Counted from the first letter of the stretch, positions 1 through 8,812 are shown. The stretch is 9,885 nt of DNA from Desulfobacula sp. (GCA_029940245.1 JAOZRF010000073.1:1-9885), one strand, 5' to 3'. The notes: generated by a model not told the origin, from the sequence alone. A program made the numbers and translations.

Positions 1-380
1 TTGAAAATAAATTAGGGGATAAATCAAAGGAAAAAATTACCATAAAAGGGGATCAAGCCGGTCTTGAAGAAGGAACCACTGCTTTAAAGAAAGGTGCTTA
101 TGTGACCCAGATTAACCTGATATGTAAGATAAATAAAGATGAATATCGGTTTACCATAAAAGGAGAGAGTTTTAATATTACAGGTCTTAAAACGCCAAAA
201 ACAAATTTGTCAAACAAAAAAGATGAAATAGAAGGCCTTGTATTGGAAAAAACATTTTATTGTTTTAATATTTTTAACGTTATTGACACTCTTTTTTTAA
301 AATATATTGAAAAAAGAACAGCAGATGACTGGAAAACAAAAGAATTACAGGATATTAAAAATTGGGTTGGATCATTTTAA
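1..380 (+). CDS. 3' end of an unrecognised protein gene (5' truncated by the window)
   Basis: An open frame runs without a stop from base 3 to the TAA at 378-380, giving 125 visible residues. The GTG at 102 is an internal valine codon rather than a convincing start, because the frame stays open to the left edge and no ribosome binding site precedes it. The visible part is rich in Lys, Ile and Asn, soluble-looking, with no transmembrane segment. Two short similar stretches, ITIKGDQ and FTIKGES, sit about 40 residues apart. The C-terminus is a charged helix-like tail ending in NWVGSF. I do not recognise the family. It is not the C-terminal domain of DnaA, which often precedes dnaN, since the helix-turn-helix signature of DnaA domain IV is missing. 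It reads toward dnaN but is separated from it by 278 AT-rich bases, so co-transcription is doubtful. Confidence 0.6.
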   Translation, partial: ENKLGDKSKEKITIKGDQAGLEEGTTALKKGAYVTQINLICKINKDEYRFTIKGESFNITGLKTPKTNLSNKKDEIEGLVLEKTFYCFNIFNVIDTLFLKYIEKRTADDWKTKELQDIKNWVGSF

Positions 381-386
381 TAAAAT

Positions 387-410
387 GTTTAAAAACAGGG
401 CTTTTTGAAC
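387..410 (+). terminator. Weak AT-rich hairpin after the first gene
   Basis: Bases 387-395 and 402-410 can pair as a nine-base stem, with one G-U pair and a six-base loop, starting 7 bases after the stop codon at 380. The stem is almost all A-T and no clear T run follows it. It may slow or end transcription of the upstream gene, but it is not a strong intrinsic terminator by sequence. Confidence 0.25.
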
Positions 411-550
411 ACTATAAAATAATGATATAAAACTGATGCTTTTTAATTCACTAATAAACCAATTATTAAATCGCATTTATTAAAAAATATTTAGTAATTT
501 TAATAAATTAAAAAGTTATAAACATTTAAACACTCTTTATTATTTTTATT

Positions 551-570
551 AATTTTTTAATTTTTTAATT
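551..570. repeat. Period-8 AT tandem repeat
   Basis: The unit AATTTTTT occurs twice in direct succession (551-558, 559-566), followed by the first four bases of a third copy. It is all A and T and lies in the gap before dnaN. Such tracts are easily melted and can bend DNA. Low-complexity slippage is the simplest origin. Confidence 0.6.
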
Positions 571-594
571 AATAAAAACATCAATATTTATTAA

Positions 595-621
595 TTGATA
601 AAACAAGTGATTTAATATAAA
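595..621 (+). promoter_or_regulatory. Candidate dnaN promoter
   Basis: TTGATA at 595-600 matches the sigma-70 -35 box at five of six positions, and TATAAA at 616-621 matches the -10 box at five of six. The 15-base spacing is shorter than ideal. Transcription would start near 628, about 30 bases before the dnaN ATG. A perfect TATAAT also occurs at 634-639, but it would leave a leader of only about 13 bases and has a poor -35. In DNA this AT-rich, such matches arise easily. Confidence 0.3.
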
Positions 622-658
622 TATTAATGACTATATAATTTTTTTAAAAGGAACTTAA

Positions 659-1780
659 ATGAAATTTTCGTTTAATAAAAAAGAAATTTTGGATGTTCTT
701 TCAAAAATACAGGGCTTAACCGGAAGAAAAACAAATCTGACGATTACATCTGATATTCTTATCAAAGCAATGGGATCACAGATTACTATTACTGCCAATG
801 ATCTGGAAACTGTTTTTCTGGGAACATATACCGCACAGGTAGAAACAGAGGGAATTTTATCAATTAATTCAAAAAAGTTTTTTGAAATTATCAGAGAATA
901 TCCTGATAATAAAATTTTTATCAATGAAATAGAAAACAGGTGGGTGGAAATTGGAGAAGGAGACAGCATTTATCATATTGTATCTTCAGATTATGAAAAT
1001 TTTCCTGAAACACCGGTCATAGAAAATATAAATTTTATTGAAATTAATTCAAAAGATTTGAAAAGGATGGTTGATGTAGCCTCAATTATTAATTATTCAG
1101 GTGAAGAAAAAAGAATATATGTTTTAGGATCTCTGATTGAAAAAATATCAATGGAAAATAAAGAAACCATAAGAATCGTATCAACGGATTCAAGGCGGCT
1201 TCATTGTTGTGATGCCCAATTCAAAGGAGAACTTGTGCTTCCAGAGGAAAGTGTGATTATCCCTAAAAAAGGGTTGTCTGAATTAAGTAAATTCATTGAT
1301 GGAAGTAGTGATGGCATTAATGTGGGAATTAAAGAAAATTATTTTATTTTTCAAAATAAAAATGAATCCATAATGATAAAACTTCTTGAAGGAGAGTATC
1401 CAGACTATAAACCAATCATAAATACTGAAGAAATGATTCCCATTGAAATTGACAAAATGATGTTTTCAACCCTGATGAAAAGGGTATCTATTTTAACCTC
1501 TGATGATTACAAAAGTGTGATTTTAAATTTTAAGGAAAATGAGCTGGTCGTTACCATTACCAACCCTGAAATAGGAGAGTCAAAAGAAAGAATGATGATT
1601 TCATATATGGGAGAAGAGATTAAAAGTGGCTTCAACCCGAGATATTTTATAGATGCCCTGAGTCTTTTTCAAGATCCTATTGTTATTATAAATATTAAAG
1701 ACAGTAAAAGCCCATGTATTATAAAAGGGTTTGATGATGATAAACTTGTTTGTGTAATAATGGCGATGCATATATCATAA
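659..1780 (+). CDS. dnaN: DNA polymerase III beta sliding clamp
   Basis: DnaN forms the ring-shaped dimer that encircles DNA and tethers DNA polymerase III and other replication and repair proteins. The product has 373 residues, close to the 366 of E. coli, and the three clamp domains follow each other at roughly 1-125, 126-250 and 251-373. Recognisable family sequence includes the N-terminal MKFSFNKKEIL, STDSRRLH at residues 175-182 (where R180 and L181 match the E. coli pocket residues R176 and L177) and EGEYPDYKP from residue 245. The C-terminus reads MAMHIS instead of the usual MPMRL. The ATG at 659 is preceded by AAAAGGA at a suitable distance. gyrB follows after 14 bases, so the two are probably co-transcribed. 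Its codons are strikingly AT-rich: one counted 60-base line was 25% G+C. Confidence 0.97.
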   Translation: MKFSFNKKEILDVLSKIQGLTGRKTNLTITSDILIKAMGSQITITANDLETVFLGTYTAQVETEGILSINSKKFFEIIREYPDNKIFINEIENRWVEIGEGDSIYHIVSSDYENFPETPVIENINFIEINSKDLKRMVDVASIINYSGEEKRIYVLGSLIEKISMENKETIRIVSTDSRRLHCCDAQFKGELVLPEESVIIPKKGLSELSKFIDGSSDGINVGIKENYFIFQNKNESIMIKLLEGEYPDYKPIINTEEMIPIEIDKMMFSTLMKRVSILTSDDYKSVILNFKENELVVTITNPEIGESKERMMISYMGEEIKSGFNPRYFIDALSLFQDPIVIINIKDSKSPCIIKGFDDDKLVCVIMAMHIS

Positions 1781-1782
1781 TA

Positions 1783-1790
1783 TAGAGGTA
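1783..1790 (+). promoter_or_regulatory. Ribosome binding site fixing the GTG start of gyrB
   Basis: AGAGGTAA ends four bases before the GTG at 1795. It supports GTG as the gyrB start, which gives an N-terminal length normal for GyrB. It sits in the 14-base gap after the dnaN stop, consistent with translation of both genes from one message. Confidence 0.6.
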
Positions 1791-1791
1791 A

Positions 1792-4218
<2,427 letters not shown>

Positions 4219-4224
4219 CCCGAA

Positions 4225-4256
4225 TCTTTGAGTGGGGTCATCTTTGAGTGGGGTCA
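4225..4256. repeat. Perfect 16-bp tandem duplication behind gyrB
   Basis: TCTTTGAGTGGGGTCA occurs twice in direct succession (4225-4240 and 4241-4256), beginning six bases after the gyrB stop codon. The second copy continues into GGCTTGTATTATTG. The G-rich sequence stands out from the AT-rich gyrB end. A perfect duplication suggests a recent event, either replication slippage or the trace of a mobile repeat. Confidence 0.9.
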
Positions 4257-4273
4257 GGCTTGTATTATTGCAC
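4241..4273. mobile_element. Possible remnant of a dispersed REP-like repeat
   Basis: The stretch GGGGTCAGGCTTGTATTATTG (from 4250) resembles, from memory, dispersed sequences of the form GGGGTCAGG(C/T)CTTGCATT-TTGAC seen beside Y1-type (RAYT/IS200-like) transposase genes in many proteobacterial genomes. No transposase is present in this window. The sequence supplies the stop codon (4265-4267) of the convergent protease gene. The resemblance has not been checked against any genome. Confidence 0.35.
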
Positions 4274-4933
4274 TTTTTTCCCATTGCCAGTCTCCACAGA
4301 CTGGATATGGGTGATCACATCATGGAAAAGGGAAAGGTCCTGGGCAATGAGAAGGCCTGGAAGGGTCTCTCCACTGGTCCTGTTCATTCTGTAGGCAGAA
4401 ACTGTTCCCACAACCTTGACGGTTTCTTCTTCGTCTATATGCAGGACGGGTCCTCCACTGACACCATTGATGGCAACACCATCAATCAGGTAAGCGTTTT
4501 TATGGTCCTGGCGGGCGGATATCATGCCGGAGAAAAAACAAGGGATATCCGGCTCCAGTGTTGTAAATCCGATCCATCCGACCTGAGTACCGACCCTGAG
4601 GACATATTCCTGGTCCAGCAAAGGCAGGGGAAGAGTTTGTGCAAACAGGTCCCGGGTTTTTGAAAAAAGAATAATTGCAGAGTCTGATAGTTCTCCCATG
4701 GTGATATGGCGCGCATTTGGTTTCAGGAGCAGGGATTTTGATCCGTCAGGAGTATAAATCCGTATGGGCTCCATCCATTTGTCGGCATGTTGAATCACAT
4801 GTCCTGCCGTGGCAATGGCATACATGGATGTAGCTTTATTGTGAAAACACAAAAACCCCGTACCATGACCCGTGGGGGTTTCAATTTTCACAATACAGGG
4901 TAAACTTGAGTTAACGGCATCAGACCAGTGCAT
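4265..4933 (-). CDS. Small trypsin-like serine protease, no signal peptide
   Basis: The 222-residue product has the order and spacing of a chymotrypsin/trypsin-fold protease. A GTGF strand lies near residue 24. The catalytic His is H45 in ATAGHV, the likely Asp is D84 in ELSDSAIILF, and the nucleophile is S159 in NGVSGGPVL, whose GGP completes the oxyanion-hole region. All three catalytic residues are present, so it is probably active. There is no signal peptide, membrane segment or PDZ domain, which separates it from HtrA/DegP proteases and points to a cytoplasmic role. The target is unknown. The ATG at 4931-4933 has an AAAAGGA site upstream on the minus strand. It stands alone, converging on gyrB and diverging from the ynjB operon. 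Its last codons and stop fall at a dispersed-repeat-like sequence, so the natural C-terminus may have been altered. Confidence 0.85.
   Translation of the reverse strand: MHWSDAVNSSLPCIVKIETPTGHGTGFLCFHNKATSMYAIATAGHVIQHADKWMEPIRIYTPDGSKSLLLKPNARHITMGELSDSAIILFSKTRDLFAQTLPLPLLDQEYVLRVGTQVGWIGFTTLEPDIPCFFSGMISARQDHKNAYLIDGVAINGVSGGPVLHIDEEETVKVVGTVSAYRMNRTSGETLPGLLIAQDLSLFHDVITHIQSVETGNGKKVQ
4287..4304. repeat. Perfect inverted repeat between convergent genes
   Basis: CCAGTCT and AGACTGG form a perfect seven-base stem with a four-base loop. It lies inside the last codons of the protease gene and 69 bases beyond the gyrB stop. No T run follows it in either reading direction, so it is not a classical intrinsic terminator. 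It is the only strong hairpin between the two convergent genes and might still contribute to ending the gyrB transcript. Confidence 0.5.
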
Positions 4934-4950
4934 GTGAAGAATTCCTTTTT

Positions 4951-4963
4951 ATCAATTATTGAT
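4951..4963. promoter_or_regulatory. Palindrome ATCAAT-T-ATTGAT, possible operator of the protease gene
   Basis: A perfect 13-base palindrome lies 17 bases upstream of the protease start, just outside its ribosome binding site. In that position a bound repressor or a small hairpin could affect expression. The same two arms, ATCAAT and ATTGAT, also occur with an eight-base spacer at 580-599 before dnaN. Being AT-rich, it could be chance. Confidence 0.3.
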
Positions 4964-4998
4964 TCAAAGTTGGGTACGTCATAATTTTTTTCCAAAAG

Positions 4999-5007
4999 AT
5001 CATAACA
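4999..5007 (-). promoter_or_regulatory. Extended -10 promoter candidate for the protease gene
   Basis: Read on the minus strand, the sequence is TGTTATGAT, an extended -10 element (TGn followed by TATGAT, five of six matches to TATAAT). Transcription would start near 4992, about 60 bases before the protease ATG. No good -35 box is visible, which extended -10 promoters tolerate. The site overlaps one copy of a 12-base direct repeat. Confidence 0.3.
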
Positions 5008-5043
5008 CATTTAAAATTAAACAACTATATTTTCCATGGCTTT

Positions 5044-5049
5044 TATAAT
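5044..5049 (+). promoter_or_regulatory. Perfect TATAAT, possible upstream promoter of the ynjB operon
   Basis: A consensus -10 hexamer lies about 195 bases upstream of ynjB and about 60 bases upstream of the possible small ORF. No convincing -35 is found at 16 to 18 bases. If used, it would produce a long leader carrying the small ORF. Confidence 0.25.
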
Positions 5050-5108
5050 ATTGAATCCTGTGATGAAAAAAATCATAACAGATTTTTTATTGATAGGAAA
5101 AGAAAAAC

Positions 5109-5225
5109 ATGACAGAAACATGGCAGGGTATCATTTTTCCAACTTTTTTTATTCTTGACAAAGAAAGGATTCCAAATAAAGATGGTATAAATTACCAGAG
5201 AAAAGACAGGGCAGCTTTAATCTAA
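5109..5225 (+). CDS. Possible 38-residue small protein or leader ORF
   Basis: An ATG at 5109 opens a 38-codon frame ending in TAA at 5223-5225, 18 bases before the ynjB start. AGGAAA at 5095-5100 lies at a workable distance as a ribosome binding site. The predicted peptide begins MTETWQGIIFPTFFILDKE and has a short hydrophobic centre and a basic C-terminal half. I recognise no family. It could be a translated leader of the operon or a chance frame. The ribosome binding site and the snug fit before ynjB are the only support. Confidence 0.25.
   Translation: MTETWQGIIFPTFFILDKERIPNKDGINYQRKDRAALI
5183..5191 (+). promoter_or_regulatory. Extended -10 promoter candidate for the ynjB operon
   Basis: TGGTATAAA fits an extended -10 element: TG, one base, then TATAAA. 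Transcription would begin near 5198, about 45 bases before the ynjB ATG. A TTGACA at 5155-5160 is a perfect -35 hexamer but lies 25 bases away, too far to pair with it. Confidence 0.35.
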
Positions 5226-5243
5226 AGAGAAACAGGAAATATC

Positions 5244-6437
5244 ATGAAACACTTTTTTTTAATTTTATTGGGTGTAGTGGTTTTAACCGTTTTTTCCCAG
5301 GCATTTGCAAAAGACTGGTCTGAAATTGAACAAGAGGCAAAGGGGCAGACAATCTATTTCAATGCCTGGGGCGGATCTCAACCCATTAATGAGTATATTC
5401 AATGGGCCTGTCAGGTTGTTCAGGAAACATACAAGGTTAGGGTCATCCATGTCAAAGCCACGGATATTGGGGATGTGGTTTCCCGCATCCTCGTTGAAAA
5501 AGCAGCAGATAAACAGACAAATGGCAGCGTGGATCTTTTGTGGATCAATGGTGAAAATTTTAAGGCAATGAAGGAAAACATGCTTTTATATGGACCTTTT
5601 TCTCAAAACCTGCCCCATTATAAACTGGTGAGCACTCTTAAAAAAACAATGCTTTATGATTTTACAATACCCGTTGATAATATGGAATCTCCCTGGGGAA
5701 TGGCCCAGCTTGTGTTTTCATATGATACAAAGCAAGTTTCCAAACATCCCACAAGCATGCCAGAGCTTTTGGCCTTTGCCAGACAAAATCCAGGAAAATT
5801 TACCTACCCTGCCATACCGAGCTTTCATGGCACAACCTTTATTAAACAAGTGCTTCTTGAGCTGATCCAGGACCCTGAAATATTGAATAAACCTGTGATT
5901 CAGGCTGATTTTGAAAAAAACACCCGACCATTATGGGATTTTCTGAATGAATTGCATCCTTTTTTGTGGAGAAAAGGCAAGGTTTTTCCCACAAGTGGTT
6001 CCCAGATGTTAAGCTTGTTAAATGATAATGAAATTTTTATTTCTTTTAGTTTTAATCCAAATTCTGTCAGTAATGCCATTGAAAATGGTGAGCTTCCCAA
6101 TACCATCCGAACCTATATTCATACTATGGGCACCATTAGCAACGCTCATTTTCTGAGCATCCCCTTTAACTCGTCCGCTAAGTCAGGTGCAATGGTGTTT
6201 GCCAATTTCCTTTTAAGTCCCATGGCCCAGGCCAGAAAAGCCGATCCAAGAATTTGGGGAGATCCCAGCGTTCTTGATATCAAAAAACTTGCCGGTCCGG
6301 ACAAGGCTTTATTTAAAGCTGTTCCAAAAGGGATTGCCACCCTGACCCCGGAAGAGCTGGGCCAGGGGTTACCAGAACCCCATGTTTCATGGGTTCAGTT
6401 CCTGGAAAAAGAGTGGCTTAAGAAATACAGCAGATAA
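5244..6437 (+). CDS. ynjB: YnjB-family ABC transporter periplasmic substrate-binding protein
   Basis: This protein would capture a small solute in the periplasm and deliver it to the YnjC/YnjD importer. Residues 1-22 are a signal peptide: KH, a hydrophobic core, and AFA before the predicted cut at A22/K23, with no lipobox cysteine. The mature chain has sequences I recall as typical of E. coli YnjB: NAWGGS (40-45), YIQWA (51-55), VSRILVEKAA (79-88) and DLLWINGENF (97-106). The length of 397 residues is close to the 388 of E. coli. The fold is expected to resemble the iron/thiamine/polyamine-type binding proteins, but the substrate of the YnjB family is not established. The ATG has AACAGGAAA upstream. 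ynjC begins 12 bases after its stop, so it is the first gene of an operon. Confidence 0.9.
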   Translation: MKHFFLILLGVVVLTVFSQAFAKDWSEIEQEAKGQTIYFNAWGGSQPINEYIQWACQVVQETYKVRVIHVKATDIGDVVSRILVEKAADKQTNGSVDLLWINGENFKAMKENMLLYGPFSQNLPHYKLVSTLKKTMLYDFTIPVDNMESPWGMAQLVFSYDTKQVSKHPTSMPELLAFARQNPGKFTYPAIPSFHGTTFIKQVLLELIQDPEILNKPVIQADFEKNTRPLWDFLNELHPFLWRKGKVFPTSGSQMLSLLNDNEIFISFSFNPNSVSNAIENGELPNTIRTYIHTMGTISNAHFLSIPFNSSAKSGAMVFANFLLSPMAQARKADPRIWGDPSVLDIKKLAGPDKALFKAVPKGIATLTPEELGQGLPEPHVSWVQFLEKEWLKKYSR

Positions 6438-6449
6438 AAAAGGAAAAGA

Positions 6450-8159
6450 ATGCAAATACCTGGACAGGAAAAGAGCTTTATTTTTCCTGTCTTTGTGATG
6501 GGATTGTTTTGTGTCACCATTCTGGCGGGCCTTGTCGGAACAATTTTGCCATCCTTAAATTTTCTGCCCGTTATCGGACACACTAAGGTTTCATTGTCTG
6601 TGTGGCGTGATTTTTTTTCTTATCCAGGGATTCAAGCCTCTTTTTTTGTAACGATTTTTTCCGGAATAACAGCTTCTTTTGGGGTTGTCAGTTTTGCCTT
6701 CTTTTTTATCAGCGTTTCCTATGGAAATACATTGTGGAAATTTTTTGAAAAAATTCTTTCTCCCGTTCTTTCCATCCCCCATGCTGCATTTGCCGTGGGA
6801 TTTGGCTTTTTAATCGCCCCATCAGGATGGTTGATCAGAATGGTTTCTCCTTCTTTAACAGGCTTTACCACGCCGCCGGACTGGATGATTCTCAATGACC
6901 CTGCCGGCATCAGCCTTACCATTGCATTGATGATCAAAGAGTTTCCTTTCCTGATTATGGTAACCATGGGTGCCCTGGGCCAGCTTGATATTAAAGAAAC
7001 ACTTCTGGTGGGAAGGGCGCTTGGATATACAAAAGAACAGATCTGGCTGAAGATTTTAATTCCAAGATTATATCCCCATTTGCGGCTATCCATTTTTGCG
7101 GTTATTGCCTATTCTCTTTGTGTTGTAGATATTGCCATTCTCTTGGGCCCAAGTGCTCCACCTTCTCTTGCCGTCCTGATTTTGAAATGGTTTAATGACC
7201 CGGATGTGGGATTTAAGCTTCTGGCCGCTGCAGGGGCGCTATTTCTTTTTTTTATTGTTCTGTTAAGTATTTTATGTGTTTATCTGATCGAAGGATCTGC
7301 TGGTTTTTTTTTAAGGCCTTTTATTATAAACGGAAAACGAAGCTCTTTTCTGGCATGGTTTAAACCGGTTATTTTTTTTATGGGGATGTGTATTATTCAT
7401 TTTACCTTTATTTCCTCGGTTATTCTTGTGATCTGGTCATTGACATGGCAGTGGCGGTTCCCTGATTTTCTTCCGGCAACATGGACACTCAACTTCTGGG
7501 CAAAGGGTATGGTTGCCTCTTTTGATCCTGTGATGACAACTGTTTTCACAGGAGTGGCAGCAGCTTTATTAGGACTTTTGCTTACCATTGGCTGCCTGGA
7601 GCATGATGTGAATTCAAGAAAAAATAAAACTAAAAACCATACGCGATATCTTCAATATTTTTTATACCTGCCTTTATTGGTTCCCCAGATTACTTTTATG
7701 GCAGGTATTCAGCTTCTTTTGGTCATAATGAAGATGGATGGTTACTGGATTACGCTGATGTTGTCCCACCTGCTGTTTGTTCTTCCCTATATGTTTATTG
7801 CCTTAAGTGCCACATATCTTGCTTTTGATGGACGGGTGACGGACCAGGCAATACTTTTGGGAAGATCTTATACAAGGGTTTTGTTCAGAATAAAATTGCC
7901 CATGCTGTTAAAACCAATCCTTTTTTCGTTTGCCATTGGGTTTTCCGTGAGTGTGGCACAATATATTCCCACAATGCTGGTGGGAGCAGGAAGATTTTCA
8001 ACCATTACAACGGAGGTTGTTAACATTGCCTCTGGATCAGATCGAAGGATTATGGCTGTTTATGCCCTTATTCAGCAGTGTTTGCCCATGGCCATGTATG
8101 CCATGGCCATTATCCTGCCGAAAATTTTGTATTACAATAGAAAAGGAATGCAGGTATAA
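6450..8159 (+). CDS. ynjC: YnjC-family fused ABC transporter permease (two permease domains in one chain)
   Basis: The 569-residue product is very hydrophobic, with about twelve membrane segments in two similar halves. Each half carries the cytoplasmic EAA-type loop that contacts the ATPase: residues 183-205 (ETLLVGRALGYTKEQIW, then ILIPRL) and residues 465-484 (DQAILLGRS to RIKLP). A fused permease can form the whole membrane channel alone, as in the 511-residue E. coli YnjC. This one is about 58 residues longer, apparently from longer loops. AAAAAGGA before the ATG at 6450 sets the start, just after the ynjB stop. ynjD starts 10 bases after its own stop. Function as the import channel is well supported; the substrate is unknown. 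Confidence 0.9.
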   Translation: MQIPGQEKSFIFPVFVMGLFCVTILAGLVGTILPSLNFLPVIGHTKVSLSVWRDFFSYPGIQASFFVTIFSGITASFGVVSFAFFFISVSYGNTLWKFFEKILSPVLSIPHAAFAVGFGFLIAPSGWLIRMVSPSLTGFTTPPDWMILNDPAGISLTIALMIKEFPFLIMVTMGALGQLDIKETLLVGRALGYTKEQIWLKILIPRLYPHLRLSIFAVIAYSLCVVDIAILLGPSAPPSLAVLILKWFNDPDVGFKLLAAAGALFLFFIVLLSILCVYLIEGSAGFFLRPFIINGKRSSFLAWFKPVIFFMGMCIIHFTFISSVILVIWSLTWQWRFPDFLPATWTLNFWAKGMVASFDPVMTTVFTGVAAALLGLLLTIGCLEHDVNSRKNKTKNHTRYLQYFLYLPLLVPQITFMAGIQLLLVIMKMDGYWITLMLSHLLFVLPYMFIALSATYLAFDGRVTDQAILLGRSYTRVLFRIKLPMLLKPILFSFAIGFSVSVAQYIPTMLVGAGRFSTITTEVVNIASGSDRRIMAVYALIQQCLPMAMYAMAIILPKILYYNRKGMQV

Positions 8160-8169
8160 GAAAAAGATA

Positions 8170-8808
8170 ATGTCCCTTGAACTGGAAAATTTAAGTATAT
8201 TAAAGCAGGGATCAACCATTTTTGATCCAGTGAATCTTGTGATTAAGCCCGGTGAAATTGCCACCATTATGGGGCCAAGCGGGTGTGGAAAATCCACACT
8301 GTTGTCTGCCGTGTCAGGAAGCCTGGACAATGTGTTTACCCTCAAGGGGTCCATCCGTTTATATGGTCAGGATATGATAAGTCTGCCAATGGAAAAAAGG
8401 AATATCGGCATTCTTTTCCAGGATGACCTTCTTTTTCCTCACATGGATATAGCCGGCAACCTTGCCTTTGCCATTAAAGAAAAAACATCCAGGATTCAAA
8501 AAAACATAATAATTGATAACGCCCTTAAAACAGCCGGGCTTAAAGGGTTTGAACAAAGAGATCCTTCAAGCCTTTCCGGAGGACAGAAAGCAAGGATCAG
8601 CCTGTTGAGAAGCCTTTTGGCCAAACCCTCTGCCCTGCTTCTGGATGAACCCTTTTCAAAGCTGGATCAAACCCTTAAATCAAAAATCAGGCATTTTGTT
8701 TTTTCTCAGATCAAAAAAATGAATATTCCGGCACTCTTGGTGACCCATGACCCAAACGATTGTCCCGAGAACGGGGTGATATTAAATCTGAATAAAGAAA
8801 AAGGATAA
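8170..8808 (+). CDS. ynjD: YnjD-family ABC transporter ATP-binding protein
   Basis: This is the ATPase that powers the YnjBC importer. All motifs are intact in the 212 residues: Walker A GPSGCGKST (35-43), Q-loop Q84, signature LSGGQ (135-139), Walker B LLLDEP with E160, D-loop near D166 and switch H193 in VTHD. The E. coli protein has 217 residues. The frame is open far upstream, back into ynjC, but the start chosen is the ATG at 8170. From there the protein begins MSLELENLSIL, where ATPase homology starts, and the upstream frame only shadows ynjC. The ribosome binding site is weak (AAGAAAAAGA), so translation is probably coupled to ynjC, whose stop is 10 bases away. There is no extra C-terminal regulatory domain. 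Confidence 0.93.
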   Translation: MSLELENLSILKQGSTIFDPVNLVIKPGEIATIMGPSGCGKSTLLSAVSGSLDNVFTLKGSIRLYGQDMISLPMEKRNIGILFQDDLLFPHMDIAGNLAFAIKEKTSRIQKNIIIDNALKTAGLKGFEQRDPSSLSGGQKARISLLRSLLAKPSALLLDEPFSKLDQTLKSKIRHFVFSQIKKMNIPALLVTHDPNDCPENGVILNLNKEKG

Positions 8809-8812
8809 CCCC

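Larger units (their letters stand above)
381..658. other. Very AT-rich intergenic region before dnaN, possible unwinding or control region
   Basis: This 278-base gap contains no supported gene. It consists mostly of A and T runs. A perfect period-8 tandem (AATTTTTT twice, 551-566, continuing into AATT) lies inside it. One sequence, TTATAAACA at 516-524, differs by one base from the DnaA box consensus TTATNCACA. A palindrome with 7-base arms (TTAATAT, AA, ATATTAA) covers 612-627. A region like this next to dnaN can be a duplex unwinding element of an origin, but one imperfect DnaA box is thin evidence. It may equally be an AT-rich promoter region. Confidence 0.4.
4999..5083. repeat. Pair of 12-base direct repeats in the divergent region
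   Basis: ATCATAACACAT (4999-5010) and ATCATAACAGAT (5072-5083) match at 11 of 12 positions, with starts 73 bases apart. One copy overlaps the minus-strand -10 candidate, and a TATAAT hexamer at 5044-5049 lies between the copies. The spacing is about seven helical turns, so the copies could be paired binding sites for a regulator of both directions. This is inference from pattern only. Confidence 0.3.

Noticed and set aside
655..969. 104-codon minus-strand open frame over the dnaN start
   Set aside because: It is antisense to well-conserved dnaN, with a low-complexity Ser/Ile-rich translation.
4232..4663. 143-codon plus-strand open frame
   Set aside because: It lies antisense to the protease gene, starts inside the tandem repeat without a ribosome binding site, and shows no family features. 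The minus-strand frame has an intact catalytic triad.
5155..5191. TTGACA and TATAAA as one sigma-70 promoter
   Set aside because: The two boxes are 25 bases apart, beyond the usual 16 to 18. The TATAAA was kept only as an extended -10 candidate.
4934..5243. Riboswitch (such as a thiamine pyrophosphate type) ahead of the transporter operon
   Set aside because: No recognisable conserved core such as CTGAGA, and no clear paired structure, was found in the leader.
7951..8169. Upstream extension of the ynjD frame to 7951
   Set aside because: This part overlaps the end of ynjC in another frame and has no ATPase homology. The ATG at 8170 gives the normal ATPase length and follows the ynjC stop.
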